Shown in pieces: positions 16,767 through 25,321 of a stretch of 64,000 bases of DNA. Position numbers and translations under genes: made by a program. This DNA comes from Stenotrophomonas sp. Ste86 (GTDB lineage Bacteria; Pseudomonadota; Gammaproteobacteria; Xanthomonadales; Xanthomonadaceae). The notes below the pieces were generated by a model that had not been told where the DNA came from, ran no database searches, and was given only the letters and a program-made list of their open reading frames with translations. Location: contig NZ_JALJRW010000001.1 of the NCBI RefSeq assembly GCF_024519465.1, forward strand, positions 304,644 to 368,643, read 5' to 3'. Position 1 is the first letter of the stretch, and every line of letters begins with the position of its first letter.

Positions 16767-18272
16767 TCATCGGGAGAACTCGCGGTGGGACGGCGCGTCG
16801 GATGGGGGGAGCAAGGCAGCATCCAACGCGTGGGATCGCTGCAGTGATGTCGCCAGGTCTGGCACGGCTTCTGACAGATCCATGCTGATCCGGTAGCCCG
16901 GCGGAAAGGTCTGTGAGACGAATGCGTGGCCGTCATGGATCTGGGCCTGGAGGCGGTCGATGGCAGTGACGCCGCTCTCCTTGGCCAGGACCGTGGCATG
17001 CATGACTTGTTCGTCGGACACCGAGGACGGTAGCCTGTCGCGAATGGCAGCGTACAGCGCACGATCCGGATGTCCCGGACCCGGCGGCACCGCCGCAACC
17101 GGCTGGTCCTGCCCGGCCGCAATCGGTACGGCCCGCGATGGGAAGCGTGCACGCAGGTGCGGATCGACCGCTTCGGCGTTGTAGGGGTCTTCGACCTTGT
17201 CGACCTGCCCCTTGGGCACCAGCCGTTCGATGTAGCCATCCGGCGTGCTGCGGTCGACCTTGGACCCGAGCCGATAAAGCAGTGCCCCCTCCTCCGAACG
17301 GTGCACCACAGTGAGACGTGGGTCATCCGGTTCCGCCTTACGTTGCAGCAGGGGCGTGTCACTGAGGCCGTTGAGATAGTCGACCATCAGGTTGCCACTA
17401 CGGATCCCGAGGCCGTCGCGGTGGTAGCCGCCGCCGATGTCCACGTGTGCGCCGGCGACGCTGACGCCCAGGAAGCGACCGTCGGCGGACAGGCCGGGGT
17501 CGATGATGTGGGTGGAGCGGAACAGGCCGCGGCGTTCGTCGTCGGCAATGATCTGCAGGCCGGACAGCACTGACGGGGGCAGGCGCCGGTCGTGGTCGCG
17601 CGCCGGCTCGCCGGTCCCCACCGGGTCGAACAGGCCCACCGCCTGGGCGACCTGCCCGGGTGCCACCAGCGGCGGCCGGGTGTACTGCACGTCGGTGATC
17701 TGGCCGTGCGAATCGCGGGTGTAGCGCGCGCCGGAGGGGTCCTGGATGCCACGCTCGTGCACCAGCCGGGCGAAGCCGGCCGCCTGCTCGGCACCGCGGC
17801 TGAAGCCGATGTCGGCGACGCGGATCTGCACCTGCGGATCGTCGGCACGCCACTGCTTGGCCTGCTCGATGAACTGCCGGTACATCTGCTCCAGGCGCTC
17901 GTCGTAGGTGTGGCCGCGGGCGCCATCCCAGGCACGGTCGATCAGGTTGTCCTGGGTGCCGGGGCCGGCGACGTAGCCGGCGCGCACCTGGGTCTGCCCC
18001 GATTCGTTGAGCGCCTGGACCTGGTCGCGGATACGGGCCACGTTGGTGGCATGCCCGGGATCCTTGTCGGCGTCGCTGCCGGTGCCGTCGAAGGCGGCGA
18101 CATACAGGCGTTCATGGGGATCACCGACGTGCAGCAGGACAGGCACCTGCAGGGTGCCCAATGCCCGGCGGGCGTCGGTGTAGCTCTGCAGCCGGGCGGC
18201 GTCGGCCGGGTAATGCGATACCCCATCCTCGCGCAGGCCGTCGCGGCCGATTCCATGTTTGTCGTCTGGCAT
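16767..18272 (-). CDS. X-T4SS effector: DUF2235 (Tle1-like) hydrolase with C-terminal XVIPCD
   Basis: A 501-residue protein with no signal peptide. Residues about 50-300 match DUF2235, an alpha/beta-hydrolase family that includes Tle1-type antibacterial phospholipases: FDGTGSD (61-67), the nucleophile elbow GFSRG (Ser158), an Asp in GLFDPVG (about 216) and AHVDIGGGY (His276). Residues about 398-480 look like an XVIPCD, the signal that X-T4SS VirD4 recognises: HPDRALYAAIRD, then SDEQVMHATVLAKESGV, then PGYRISMDL. The predicted role is a membrane-damaging lipase injected into rival bacteria. The gene sits 16 bases after a lipoprotein gene that would protect the producer, and upstream of virD4. 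Substrate is inferred. Confidence 0.85.
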   Translation of the reverse strand: MPDDKHGIGRDGLREDGVSHYPADAARLQSYTDARRALGTLQVPVLLHVGDPHERLYVAAFDGTGSDADKDPGHATNVARIRDQVQALNESGQTQVRAGYVAGPGTQDNLIDRAWDGARGHTYDERLEQMYRQFIEQAKQWRADDPQVQIRVADIGFSRGAEQAAGFARLVHERGIQDPSGARYTRDSHGQITDVQYTRPPLVAPGQVAQAVGLFDPVGTGEPARDHDRRLPPSVLSGLQIIADDERRGLFRSTHIIDPGLSADGRFLGVSVAGAHVDIGGGYHRDGLGIRSGNLMVDYLNGLSDTPLLQRKAEPDDPRLTVVHRSEEGALLYRLGSKVDRSTPDGYIERLVPKGQVDKVEDPYNAEAVDPHLRARFPSRAVPIAAGQDQPVAAVPPGPGHPDRALYAAIRDRLPSSVSDEQVMHATVLAKESGVTAIDRLQAQIHDGHAFVSQTFPPGYRISMDLSEAVPDLATSLQRSHALDAALLPPSDAPSHREFSR

Positions 18273-18288
18273 ATCCCTGCCCCGTGCT

Positions 18289-18903
18289 TTAGTAGGTCCG
18301 GTGCCACGCTTCGATCAGATCGGCGCGGAAGTCACTGTCCGGGTTGCCCGCCACCTGCAAGCTGCGGGTGGGAATGAACATTTTCATGAACACCCGCACG
18401 GTGCGGTCGTCCACTTCAATGAAGATGCTGGGCTCGCCGGCCGGGCCGACGAAGGCACCGTCAGGGATCTCCTCCCCCGGCACGCGGTGCAGCACCTTCT
18501 GGTCGGCGAAGATCGCGCCGATGTCCACCTCTGCCTGATGCTGGCTGCCATCTTTGGACGTCCAGCGCAGCTGCGCCGGCGGCGGGAAGTTGCGCACGCC
18601 GATGTGGCTGGCAAACCCCCAGCGATCGCGGTGGCCATCGGTGGCCGCTGGCGAGGGGGTGTCGAGGTGGCTGCGGGTGAGCTCATCGTCTGCGTAGACC
18701 ACACTGCAGGTGAGCGTGTCATAGCAGTGCGCGTCGACGTTGTGCTGGACAAAGCGCAGCGGGACGCTGTTGCCTGCCGCCGGGGGCGATGTCGCGGCCT
18801 GGGCCGGGGAACTCATGGTGGATTGGCATCCTGCGGCAAGAAAAACGACCAGGGCGATCAGCAGCGACCGCCGGAAAGGACCTGCCTGGGGCAACGAACG
18901 CAT
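18289..18903 (-). CDS. lipoprotein, probable immunity protein for the DUF2235 effector
   Basis: A 204-residue lipoprotein with signal peptide and lipobox FLAAGC; start ATG 18903. The mature part is a beta-rich domain with two nearby cysteines (HCYDTLTCSVVY), a GVRNFPPPAQLRW stretch and an acidic DGAFVGPAGEPSIFIEVDD stretch. Effector and lipoprotein share a strand with 16 bases between them, the usual layout of X-T4SS effector/immunity pairs whose inhibitors act in the periplasm. I recognise no named immunity family with certainty. Confidence 0.72.
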   Translation of the reverse strand: MRSLPQAGPFRRSLLIALVVFLAAGCQSTMSSPAQAATSPPAAGNSVPLRFVQHNVDAHCYDTLTCSVVYADDELTRSHLDTPSPAATDGHRDRWGFASHIGVRNFPPPAQLRWTSKDGSQHQAEVDIGAIFADQKVLHRVPGEEIPDGAFVGPAGEPSIFIEVDDRTVRVFMKMFIPTRSLQVAGNPDSDFRADLIEAWHRTY

Positions 18904-19102
18904 GCAAGGACCCCAGCTGGAAGGAGCGTGCCTGGCCGCACCGGAGACACGGCGCGACCGGACCCAGCCTAGCGGCGGTGTCACGTCAAGTGCAACTCTG
19001 GCCGGGCGACACCCTGTGGTGCTGCAAACTGCCATCTCCACCGGCTAGGCTTGCAGGTTGCGCGGAGGGTTGCTCCGCATCGACGTCAGGGAAGGAGCAC
19101 CT

Positions 19103-19318
19103 ATGCAGACCGCGAGCCTGTTGTGGGGACTGTTGATGGGAGTGATGGCGGTCATCTGGCTGCTGGTGCCGTTCGCGGTGTTCGGGATCAAGGGGCTGTT
19201 GCGGGAGATCCTGGCCGAGCAGAAAAGGACCAACGAACTGCTTGCCTACGGGCCACGCGCCCAGATTCCGGAGGCGCCCGAGGCCACGCCGATCCCGCTG
19301 GCCCGGCGCTATCCCTGA
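19103..19318 (+). CDS. small membrane protein, unknown
   Basis: A 71-residue protein with one long hydrophobic segment (about 5-29, LWGLLMGVMAVIWLLVPFAV), then a charged amphipathic stretch (LLREILAEQKRTNELL) and a Pro-rich tail. GGAG lies six bases before ATG 19103. The layout, one membrane helix plus short coiled coil, is common in small conserved proteins of this family. Function unknown. It is divergent from the T4SS immunity gene. Confidence 0.6.
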   Translation: MQTASLLWGLLMGVMAVIWLLVPFAVFGIKGLLREILAEQKRTNELLAYGPRAQIPEAPEATPIPLARRYP

Positions 19319-19485
19319 GCCCCTCGGCCGCGGCGGCAGCCGGTGGACGCAGCGCTGCGCCCGCGCGCTCCTCGCGCTGGGGGCCGCTTCAGGGCGGGCG
19401 GACCACAGCATTCCATGGTGCACAGCGCTCATGCTGCGGCGCAGCAGTACAATAGCCGACCGAACCTGTCCCACATTCCGCCCGT

Positions 19486-20706
19486 ATGAGCCCCTCCCCC
19501 GTTCCCTTGGCCGCGCGCCTGACCCCGCGTCAACGCACTTTCATCCTGCTGGCCCTGTCGCTGGGGGGTTTTGCCATCGGGACGAGCGAGTTCGCCAGCA
19601 TGGGCCTGATGCTGGAGATCAGCCGCGGGTTGTCGATCAGCGAGACGCAGGTCGGTCATTTGATCAGCGCCTATGCCATCGGCGTGGTGGTCGGCGCCCC
19701 GGTGCTGGCCTTCGCCGGCGCCGGCTATGCGCGGCGCAGCCTGCTGCTGGCCCTGATGGCCTTCTACGCGGTGGGCAACCTGGCCAGCGCGCTGGCCCCG
19801 AACTACAGCACGATGCTGCTGGCCCGCTTCGTGGCCGGTCTGCCGCACGGTGCCTACTTCGGCGTGGCGATGCTGGTGGCCGCAGCGATCAGCCCGCCGG
19901 CGCAGCGCGGCGCGGCAATGTCCAAGGTGCTGCTCGGCCTGTCGGTGGCGATCCTGGTCGGCAATCCGCTGACCACCTGGCTCGGACAGCAGTTGAGCTG
20001 GCGCACCGCCTTCGCCCTGGTGAGCGTCCTTGCCATCGCCACGGTGGTGATGATCGCGCGCTTCCTGCTGCCCGACCCGGATGAGGTGCGGACCTCGCCG
20101 ATGCGCGAGCTGCGCGCCTTCAACCGGCCCCAGGTGTGGCTGGCGCTGGCGATCGGCTCGGTCGGCTTCGCCGGCATGTTCTGTGTGTTCACCTATCTTG
20201 CCCCGACCCTGGTCCAGGTGACCGGCCTGGCCGAGTCGTGGATGCCGCTGGCAGTGGGCATCTTCGGCGTTGGCGCGATCATCGGCAATGTCGCGGGCGG
20301 CTGGCTGGTGGACAAGTTCCATTTCCGGGCCGCGGCAGTGGTGCTGCTGTGGTCGATCGTGGTGCTGCTGGCCTACCCGATGGCCGCGCAGTCGGTGTGG
20401 AGCCTGTTCCCGATGATCATCGCGGTGGGCACGATGGGCGCGCTGGCCGCGGTGCTGCAGACCCGGTTGATGGATGTGGCCGGTGAGGCGCAGACGCTTG
20501 CAGCCGCCTCCAATCATGCGGCGTTCAATACCGCCAACGCACTGGGACCGTGGCTGGGTGGCATGGCGATCGGGGCCGGCTTCAGCCCGGCAACGACCGG
20601 TTACGTCGGTGCGGCCACCGCACTGGGCGGCCTGCTGCTGTGGGGCGTGGCGGTGCTGGTGGACCGGCAGTCGCGTGCGAACGCGGCGCCGGCCTGCCGC
20701 TCCTGA
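19486..20706 (+). CDS. MFS exporter, DHA1 (AraJ-like) family
   Basis: A 406-residue transporter with about twelve hydrophobic segments. The N-terminal FAIGTSEFASMGLM and the loop LLLARFVAGLPHGAYFGVA are typical of AraJ/YdhP-type proton-driven drug or sugar exporters. A TACAAT at 19448-19453 could be a -10 element. No regulator is adjacent. Substrate unknown. Confidence 0.85.
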   Translation: MSPSPVPLAARLTPRQRTFILLALSLGGFAIGTSEFASMGLMLEISRGLSISETQVGHLISAYAIGVVVGAPVLAFAGAGYARRSLLLALMAFYAVGNLASALAPNYSTMLLARFVAGLPHGAYFGVAMLVAAAISPPAQRGAAMSKVLLGLSVAILVGNPLTTWLGQQLSWRTAFALVSVLAIATVVMIARFLLPDPDEVRTSPMRELRAFNRPQVWLALAIGSVGFAGMFCVFTYLAPTLVQVTGLAESWMPLAVGIFGVGAIIGNVAGGWLVDKFHFRAAAVVLLWSIVVLLAYPMAAQSVWSLFPMIIAVGTMGALAAVLQTRLMDVAGEAQTLAAASNHAAFNTANALGPWLGGMAIGAGFSPATTGYVGAATALGGLLLWGVAVLVDRQSRANAAPACRS

Positions 20707-20716
20707 GCCGAAGGCA

Positions 20717-20738
20717 GCCGACCCTGGGTCGGCGCTAC
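20717..20738 (-). repeat. GTAG-headed palindromic repeat (REP-like)
   Basis: Read on the minus strand it is GTAGC followed by GCCGACCC, one base, and GGGTCGGC: a tetranucleotide GTAG head plus an 8-bp perfect stem. This matches the form of the REP elements described in Stenotrophomonas maltophilia. It begins 11 bases after the MFS stop, where such elements often sit. It may act in mRNA 3' protection or weak termination. Confidence 0.7.
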
Positions 20739-20852
20739 CGGTGGGTCGGGCGCTTGCCCATGAAATCTGAGCGCACGGTGCGGGATTTTCCTATCATTGG
20801 GGGCTGACCCACCGCCGCACCGCAGGGTGCCGGCCGCTTTCTGGAACCCTTG

Positions 20853-23591
20853 ATGACCCAGCTCTGGACCCCTTCGCACTGGGGTCGTCGCTTCACGCGC
20901 ACGCCGCAGTGGCAACTGCGCCTGGCTGGCGCGCAGATCGAGCTGCAGGTGGATGACCGGGTGCTGCCAGTGCCGATCACCGCACCGCCCTCGGTGCAGC
21001 TGCGTCGCGGCGTGTTGTGGACACGCGTGATCCTGTTCCCGGGGCAGCCCGATGCGCTGCCGCTGGATGGCCTGCCCAATGCGCAGGCGCGTTCGTTGCG
21101 CGCCGCGCTCGCCGCCCTTGAGCAGGCGCGCGCGCAGAATGAGCAACTGCTGGATGCCGATGCGTCGCTGCTGGCGATCCGTGCGTGGCTGGCGCAGGCC
21201 GACGCGGCGCTCGACCAGGCCGATGCGCAGGGTCGCTGGTTCACCCATGAGCAGCAACAGGCGTTGCTGCGGCGTCAGCCTGACCTGCCGCTGGACGACG
21301 ACGCGCTGTGGGCGGTGTTCGACGATCCGCAGTTGCGCGCGCAGCTGCAGGGCGAGCCGTCACGGATCGAAGCGGAGCTGCTCCGCTACGGCGCCGACTG
21401 GCCGGCGCTCTGGGCAGCGCGCAACGAAGCCCACCTGCAACGCGAGCTGGACTACAGCGGCGACCTGCTCGACCGCGTGGAGCGGCAGCCGCTCACCGGT
21501 GAGCAGCGCCGTGCGGTGGTGTGTTTCGACAACCGCGTGCAGGTGGTGGCCGCAGCCGGTTCGGGCAAGACCGCCACGATGGTGGCCAAGGCGGCCTACG
21601 CGATCGACCGTGGGCTGGTCGCGCCGGAACGGATCGTGATGCTCGCCTTCAACCAGGAAGCGGCCGCCGAATTGCAGCAGCGTAGCGACGCAGCCCTGCA
21701 ACGCCTGGGGATGGACGGGGTCCGCGTGGAGGCCCGGACCTTCCATGCGCTGGGCCGGCAGATCATCGGCAAGGCCAGCGGGCGCATGCCCGAGGTGCCG
21801 GCATGGGCGGTGGATGCGACCCAGGGTTTCCATAAACTGGCCGACCTGGTGGACGTACTGAAAGACCGGTCGCTGCCGTTCCGCACGCAATGGGACATGT
21901 TCCGGCTGGTGTTCGGGCGTGATCTGCCCGCGCAGGGCGAGGTCTCGCCCGCCGATGGCTGGGAAGCCGACGGCACGCCGTTCCTGCAGACGCTCAACGG
22001 TGAGCGCGTACGCGGCATCGAGGAATGCGTGATCGCCGACTGGCTGTTCTACAACGGCGTGCCATACCGGTACGAGCGCCAGGGCGCGTTCGACCCGGTC
22101 GCCGATGCGTACCGCGCCCATCCGCCGGCGTTCCAGTACCCCACCATCGGCGTGTCGCATGCACATCTGGCGCTGGATGCCGATCGCCACGACGGTGCGG
22201 CTGTCCAACGGTCCCATGCCGATCAGCTCCAGACCACCTCGCAGCAACTGCGCAGCGGTGCGTTGTTCACCGAACTGGGCCAGGCGTTGTCGCAGCGGGG
22301 CATCGTGCTGGACCCCAATCCGGACCGGGAGCTGCCCGACGGTGGCGCCCGGCCGATGCCCGATGCGGAACTGATTGCGCTGGTGCGCACCTTCATCAGC
22401 CACGCCAAGAGCAACGGGCTGTCGATGGCCGACATGGCGCAGCGCCTGCGCGCGATGCCCGAGGACCAGTTCAAGCACCGGCACCGCCTGTTTTTGCAGC
22501 TGGCCACGCCGATCCTGCAGGCCTGGGACGCTGCGCTGGCCGCCGAGCACGCGATCGATTTCGAGGACATGCTCAACCAAGCTGCGGCGTACGTGGAACA
22601 GGGGCATTACCAGCCCCCGTACGAACTGGTGATGGCCGATGAGTTCCAGGACGCCTCGCGCGCACGGGCGCGGCTGTGCCGGGCGCTGGTGCAGGCACCG
22701 GGGCGGCACCTGTTCGCGGTGGGCGATGACTGGCAGTCGATCAACCGCTTCGCCGGCGCCGACGTGTCGATGATGACCGGCTTCGTGGCGTGGTTCGGGC
22801 AGGGCCAGGTGCTGCAGCTGCAACAGACCTTCCGCTGCCCGCAGGCGCTGTGCGATGTCTCCAGCCGGTTCATCTCCAGGAATCCGGCGCAGATCCGCAA
22901 GCAGGTGCGTTCGCACACCCCCGCGCAGGGTCCGGTGCTGCAGGCATTCCAGGTCACCCACCGCGACCAGCTCCAGGATGCGGTCGGCCAGTATCTGCAG
23001 CAGCTGCAGCGCCAGCTGCTCAGCGGCGAGCGCGCGCCGGGCCGGAACGGCAGGTTGTCGGTGTTCGTGCTGGGCCGTTACAACGCCGATCGCGCGTTCG
23101 TGCCGTCGGATTGGCAGGCGCGCTTCGGGCAGCACATGGACGTTCGCTTCCTGACTGCACATCGTGCCAAGGGCGCCGAGGCCGATATCGTGATCCTGCC
23201 GGCCATGCTGGAGCGCAGCTTCCCCAGTACCCGCGCCGATGATCCGGTGCTGACCCTGGCCATGCCACAGGCCGACACCTGGCCGCTGGGCGAAGAACGC
23301 CGGCTGTTCTATGTGGCACTGACCCGGGCGCGACGTACGGTGGCGATGTTCACCGTGCGCGGAAAACGCTCGTCGTTCCTTGGCGAATTGATCGAGGACG
23401 GCGCGGTGACGGTGACCTCGCTCGCCGGACAGCCGATCCAGGAACAGCCCTGCCCGGCTTGCGACGGCGGAGTGATCGTGCAGCGCAGTGGGGCCTACGG
23501 GACGTTCCAGTCGTGTTCGGGCTATCCGCGCTGCCAGTACAAGCCACGGCAAGCGACCACGTTGCGCCCCGGCCACGCGACGGCGCGCTGA
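20853..23591 (+). CDS. DNA helicase IV-type UvrD/Rep helicase with C-terminal zinc finger
   Basis: A 912-residue SF1 3'-5' helicase. Motif I is AAAGSGKTATM; others are QVVAAAGSG, FNQEAAAEL (Ia), MADEFQDASR (II), VGDDWQSINRFAGAD (III), FRCPQALCDVS (IV), TAHRAKGAEADIV (V) and YVALTRARRTV (VI). Between motifs Ia and II lies the helicase IV insert (EECVIADWLFYNGVPYRYE), but the usual following YRPDF-type sequence is not present. After motif VI a topoisomerase-type C4 zinc finger (CPAC and CSGYPRC) is attached. Probable role: DNA repair and recombination. Start ATG 20853. Confidence 0.85.
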   Translation: MTQLWTPSHWGRRFTRTPQWQLRLAGAQIELQVDDRVLPVPITAPPSVQLRRGVLWTRVILFPGQPDALPLDGLPNAQARSLRAALAALEQARAQNEQLLDADASLLAIRAWLAQADAALDQADAQGRWFTHEQQQALLRRQPDLPLDDDALWAVFDDPQLRAQLQGEPSRIEAELLRYGADWPALWAARNEAHLQRELDYSGDLLDRVERQPLTGEQRRAVVCFDNRVQVVAAAGSGKTATMVAKAAYAIDRGLVAPERIVMLAFNQEAAAELQQRSDAALQRLGMDGVRVEARTFHALGRQIIGKASGRMPEVPAWAVDATQGFHKLADLVDVLKDRSLPFRTQWDMFRLVFGRDLPAQGEVSPADGWEADGTPFLQTLNGERVRGIEECVIADWLFYNGVPYRYERQGAFDPVADAYRAHPPAFQYPTIGVSHAHLALDADRHDGAAVQRSHADQLQTTSQQLRSGALFTELGQALSQRGIVLDPNPDRELPDGGARPMPDAELIALVRTFISHAKSNGLSMADMAQRLRAMPEDQFKHRHRLFLQLATPILQAWDAALAAEHAIDFEDMLNQAAAYVEQGHYQPPYELVMADEFQDASRARARLCRALVQAPGRHLFAVGDDWQSINRFAGADVSMMTGFVAWFGQGQVLQLQQTFRCPQALCDVSSRFISRNPAQIRKQVRSHTPAQGPVLQAFQVTHRDQLQDAVGQYLQQLQRQLLSGERAPGRNGRLSVFVLGRYNADRAFVPSDWQARFGQHMDVRFLTAHRAKGAEADIVILPAMLERSFPSTRADDPVLTLAMPQADTWPLGEERRLFYVALTRARRTVAMFTVRGKRSSFLGELIEDGAVTVTSLAGQPIQEQPCPACDGGVIVQRSGAYGTFQSCSGYPRCQYKPRQATTLRPGHATAR

Positions 23592-23628
23592 GCCCGGGCG
23601 CAGGCGTCATACCGCTCAGGTTCGGTGG

Positions 23629-23654
23629 CGGAGGACTACCATGTAGCTCCTCCG
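23629..23654. other. imperfect palindrome with CTAC/GTAG core
   Basis: Arms CGGAGGACTAC and GTAGCTCCTCCG pair with one bulged C around a CAT loop, between the helicase stop and the next gene. The GTAG in the stem recalls the REP at 20717, but the layout differs. It could be a terminator stem for the helicase; no T-run follows. Confidence 0.4.
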
Positions 23655-23672
23655 GTGGTGCAGTGGTTACAG

Positions 23673-24587
23673 ATGAGTGGCGGAATCAAAATGCGCAGTG
23701 CGGTCGGCAGCCAGGGCGCGGTACACGGGCTGGACGCGCTGCAGAAGCGGCACGAGACCGGTCAGACCCTGCCGACGCTGTTGTGCGATGGCCAAGGCTG
23801 CGGGGTGCCGGTCCGGTTTGTCCCTGCGCACACGCAACGCGGCACGGACCGCCACGCCGTGGTCGAGATGCCGGGCTACATCACCCTGGACAAGGGCGCC
23901 GAACACGTGCCGGGCTGCCGCTACAACGCCCCCGGTCGGCTGGCGGCGCTGCTGGCGAGCGTGTCCGATCCGGATTTCGTACAGCCGCAGGACGACGGCA
24001 AGCACGAGCTGCGCCTGCTGGGCCTGCACCAGGGATTGAAACGCGGTGCCACCGATGCGCGACTGGATGGCCACCTGCATACCCTCGCCGATCTGCTCGC
24101 CGTGCGCGCGATGTGCGGGAGCGACGACCTGATCGCCTCGCAGGTCGTGCTGCGGCTGGGCAAGAAGAAAGTGGCCTGGGAGAACTTTTTCTACGACCAG
24201 GAGCGCTACGACGCGGCCTGGCACCGCCTGGACGCGGCGTCCAACGACGTGCCGCTGGCACTGGTTGGCACGGTCCGCTCGCATCGGGCGGCCCAGGGCG
24301 ATGCCGCCCAGGGGGCCACCTTCCTGAACTGCGCGCCGAAGTACCAGCAGAGCGGCGTCATGGATCGGCGGGAGTTCGTTGAAGTCAGCGTCGGCCACGA
24401 CGATGCGGCGTGGCTGCAGACGTTCCCGGTGGGGGCGGAGATCATCATGGTCGGGTTGTGGCGACACGGCAGGACCAGCACCTCGACCCGACCGCACCCG
24501 ACCGACCCGCGCCGGACGATCACCAATGTGACCTACAAGCTGTCGCTGCGGCCCTCTTCCCGGTTCCAGCTGGCAACGGTTTACTGA
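23673..24587 (+). CDS. unrecognised protein with a possible zinc site near the N-terminus
   Basis: A 304-residue soluble protein from ATG 23673; a GTG at 23625 is in frame but runs through a palindrome. Near the N-terminus CDGQGC (Cys38, Cys43) is followed by EHVPGC (His78, Cys82) in a context of beta strands (VPVRFVPAH, GYITLDKG). This resembles the zinc-binding start of CoiA-like nucleases, but no nuclease motif is clear to me. The middle is helical (LHTLADLLAVRAM). The C-terminal third has strands (FVEVSVG, EIIMVGLWR) and a TNVTYKLSLRPSSRF end that could be an OB-like or nucleic-acid-binding fold. It follows a helicase gene on the same strand. Function unknown. Confidence 0.6.
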   Translation: MSGGIKMRSAVGSQGAVHGLDALQKRHETGQTLPTLLCDGQGCGVPVRFVPAHTQRGTDRHAVVEMPGYITLDKGAEHVPGCRYNAPGRLAALLASVSDPDFVQPQDDGKHELRLLGLHQGLKRGATDARLDGHLHTLADLLAVRAMCGSDDLIASQVVLRLGKKKVAWENFFYDQERYDAAWHRLDAASNDVPLALVGTVRSHRAAQGDAAQGATFLNCAPKYQQSGVMDRREFVEVSVGHDDAAWLQTFPVGAEIIMVGLWRHGRTSTSTRPHPTDPRRTITNVTYKLSLRPSSRFQLATVY

Positions 24588-24600
24588 TCGGCCGCTACGG

Positions 24601-25239
24601 TCAGACCAGAGGGGTACCGGCCAGAGCCGCATCCACACCGCAGAAGCCGCGTTCGATCACGGCGGTGAGCGCGCTTTCGGGCGAGCGACCGTCCGCCACG
24701 GCGGTCAAGGCATCGGTGTAGGCCACCACCAGCGTGCCCATCAGCATCGTGGCGGCAAGCCGCGCCTGTGGATCCTGCGGTGGCCTGCCAATGGCGCCGG
24801 CCAGCAATGCGGCCAGTTCATCGGCGAGGGTCACCTGGAGTTCCCGGGCGCGCGCGGTCAGCGCCGGACTGGCGGCCACCGCGGACCAGAACGCCACCGG
24901 CTGCCCGGAGATGCGCAGCAGCGGATGGCCGCTCTGCTGCAAACGGCGCATCAGGTCCTGGAAGGCGTGCACGGGGGACTGCGGCCCGCGCGCAGCGATC
25001 GCATCGCGCACCAGGGCCCGCCCCTCCTCCTCGCGATCGAAGACCAGGTCTTCCTTGCGCGGGAAATAGTTGAACACGGTCTTTCGCGATACCCCGGCCG
25101 CGACGGCGACCTCGTCCACCGAGACCGCCTCGAAACCCCGCGCAATGAACAACCGCGTGGCAACGTTTGAAATCATCAGGCGGGTGTCGGCCTTCTTGCG
25201 CTCACGCAGGCCGGGCGGCGTTGACAGGCTGTCGTTCAT
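24601..25239 (-). CDS. TetR-family repressor
   Basis: A 212-residue regulator. The N-terminal helix-turn-helix (about 20-65) reads SNVATRLFIARGFEAVSVDEVA then AGVSRKTVFNYFPRKEDLVF, which is typical TetR. The C-terminal ligand domain is helical. It is divergent from the flavin monooxygenase at 25322, and a 13-base palindrome lies 10 bases before its start. It probably represses itself and the monooxygenase until an aromatic ligand binds. Confidence 0.9.
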   Translation of the reverse strand: MNDSLSTPPGLRERKKADTRLMISNVATRLFIARGFEAVSVDEVAVAAGVSRKTVFNYFPRKEDLVFDREEEGRALVRDAIAARGPQSPVHAFQDLMRRLQQSGHPLLRISGQPVAFWSAVAASPALTARARELQVTLADELAALLAGAIGRPPQDPQARLAATMLMGTLVVAYTDALTAVADGRSPESALTAVIERGFCGVDAALAGTPLV

Positions 25240-25249
25240 GGGCCTAATT

Positions 25250-25262
25250 TACACTCAGTGTA
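25250..25262. promoter_or_regulatory. palindromic TetR operator candidate
   Basis: TACACT-C-AGTGTA is a perfect 13-base inverted repeat in the 82-base space between the divergent tetR and monooxygenase starts, closest to tetR. Confidence 0.65.
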
Positions 25263-25321
25263 CTTTTGACGCCAGCACTGGACGGATACCTGCCCGGGCG
25301 GCGCGTCTTCGAGGAATTCCC

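Noticed and set aside
18289-19041. Longer version of the lipoprotein gene starting at 19041
   Set aside because: The extra N-terminus would hide the signal peptide and lipobox, so ATG 18903 is used.
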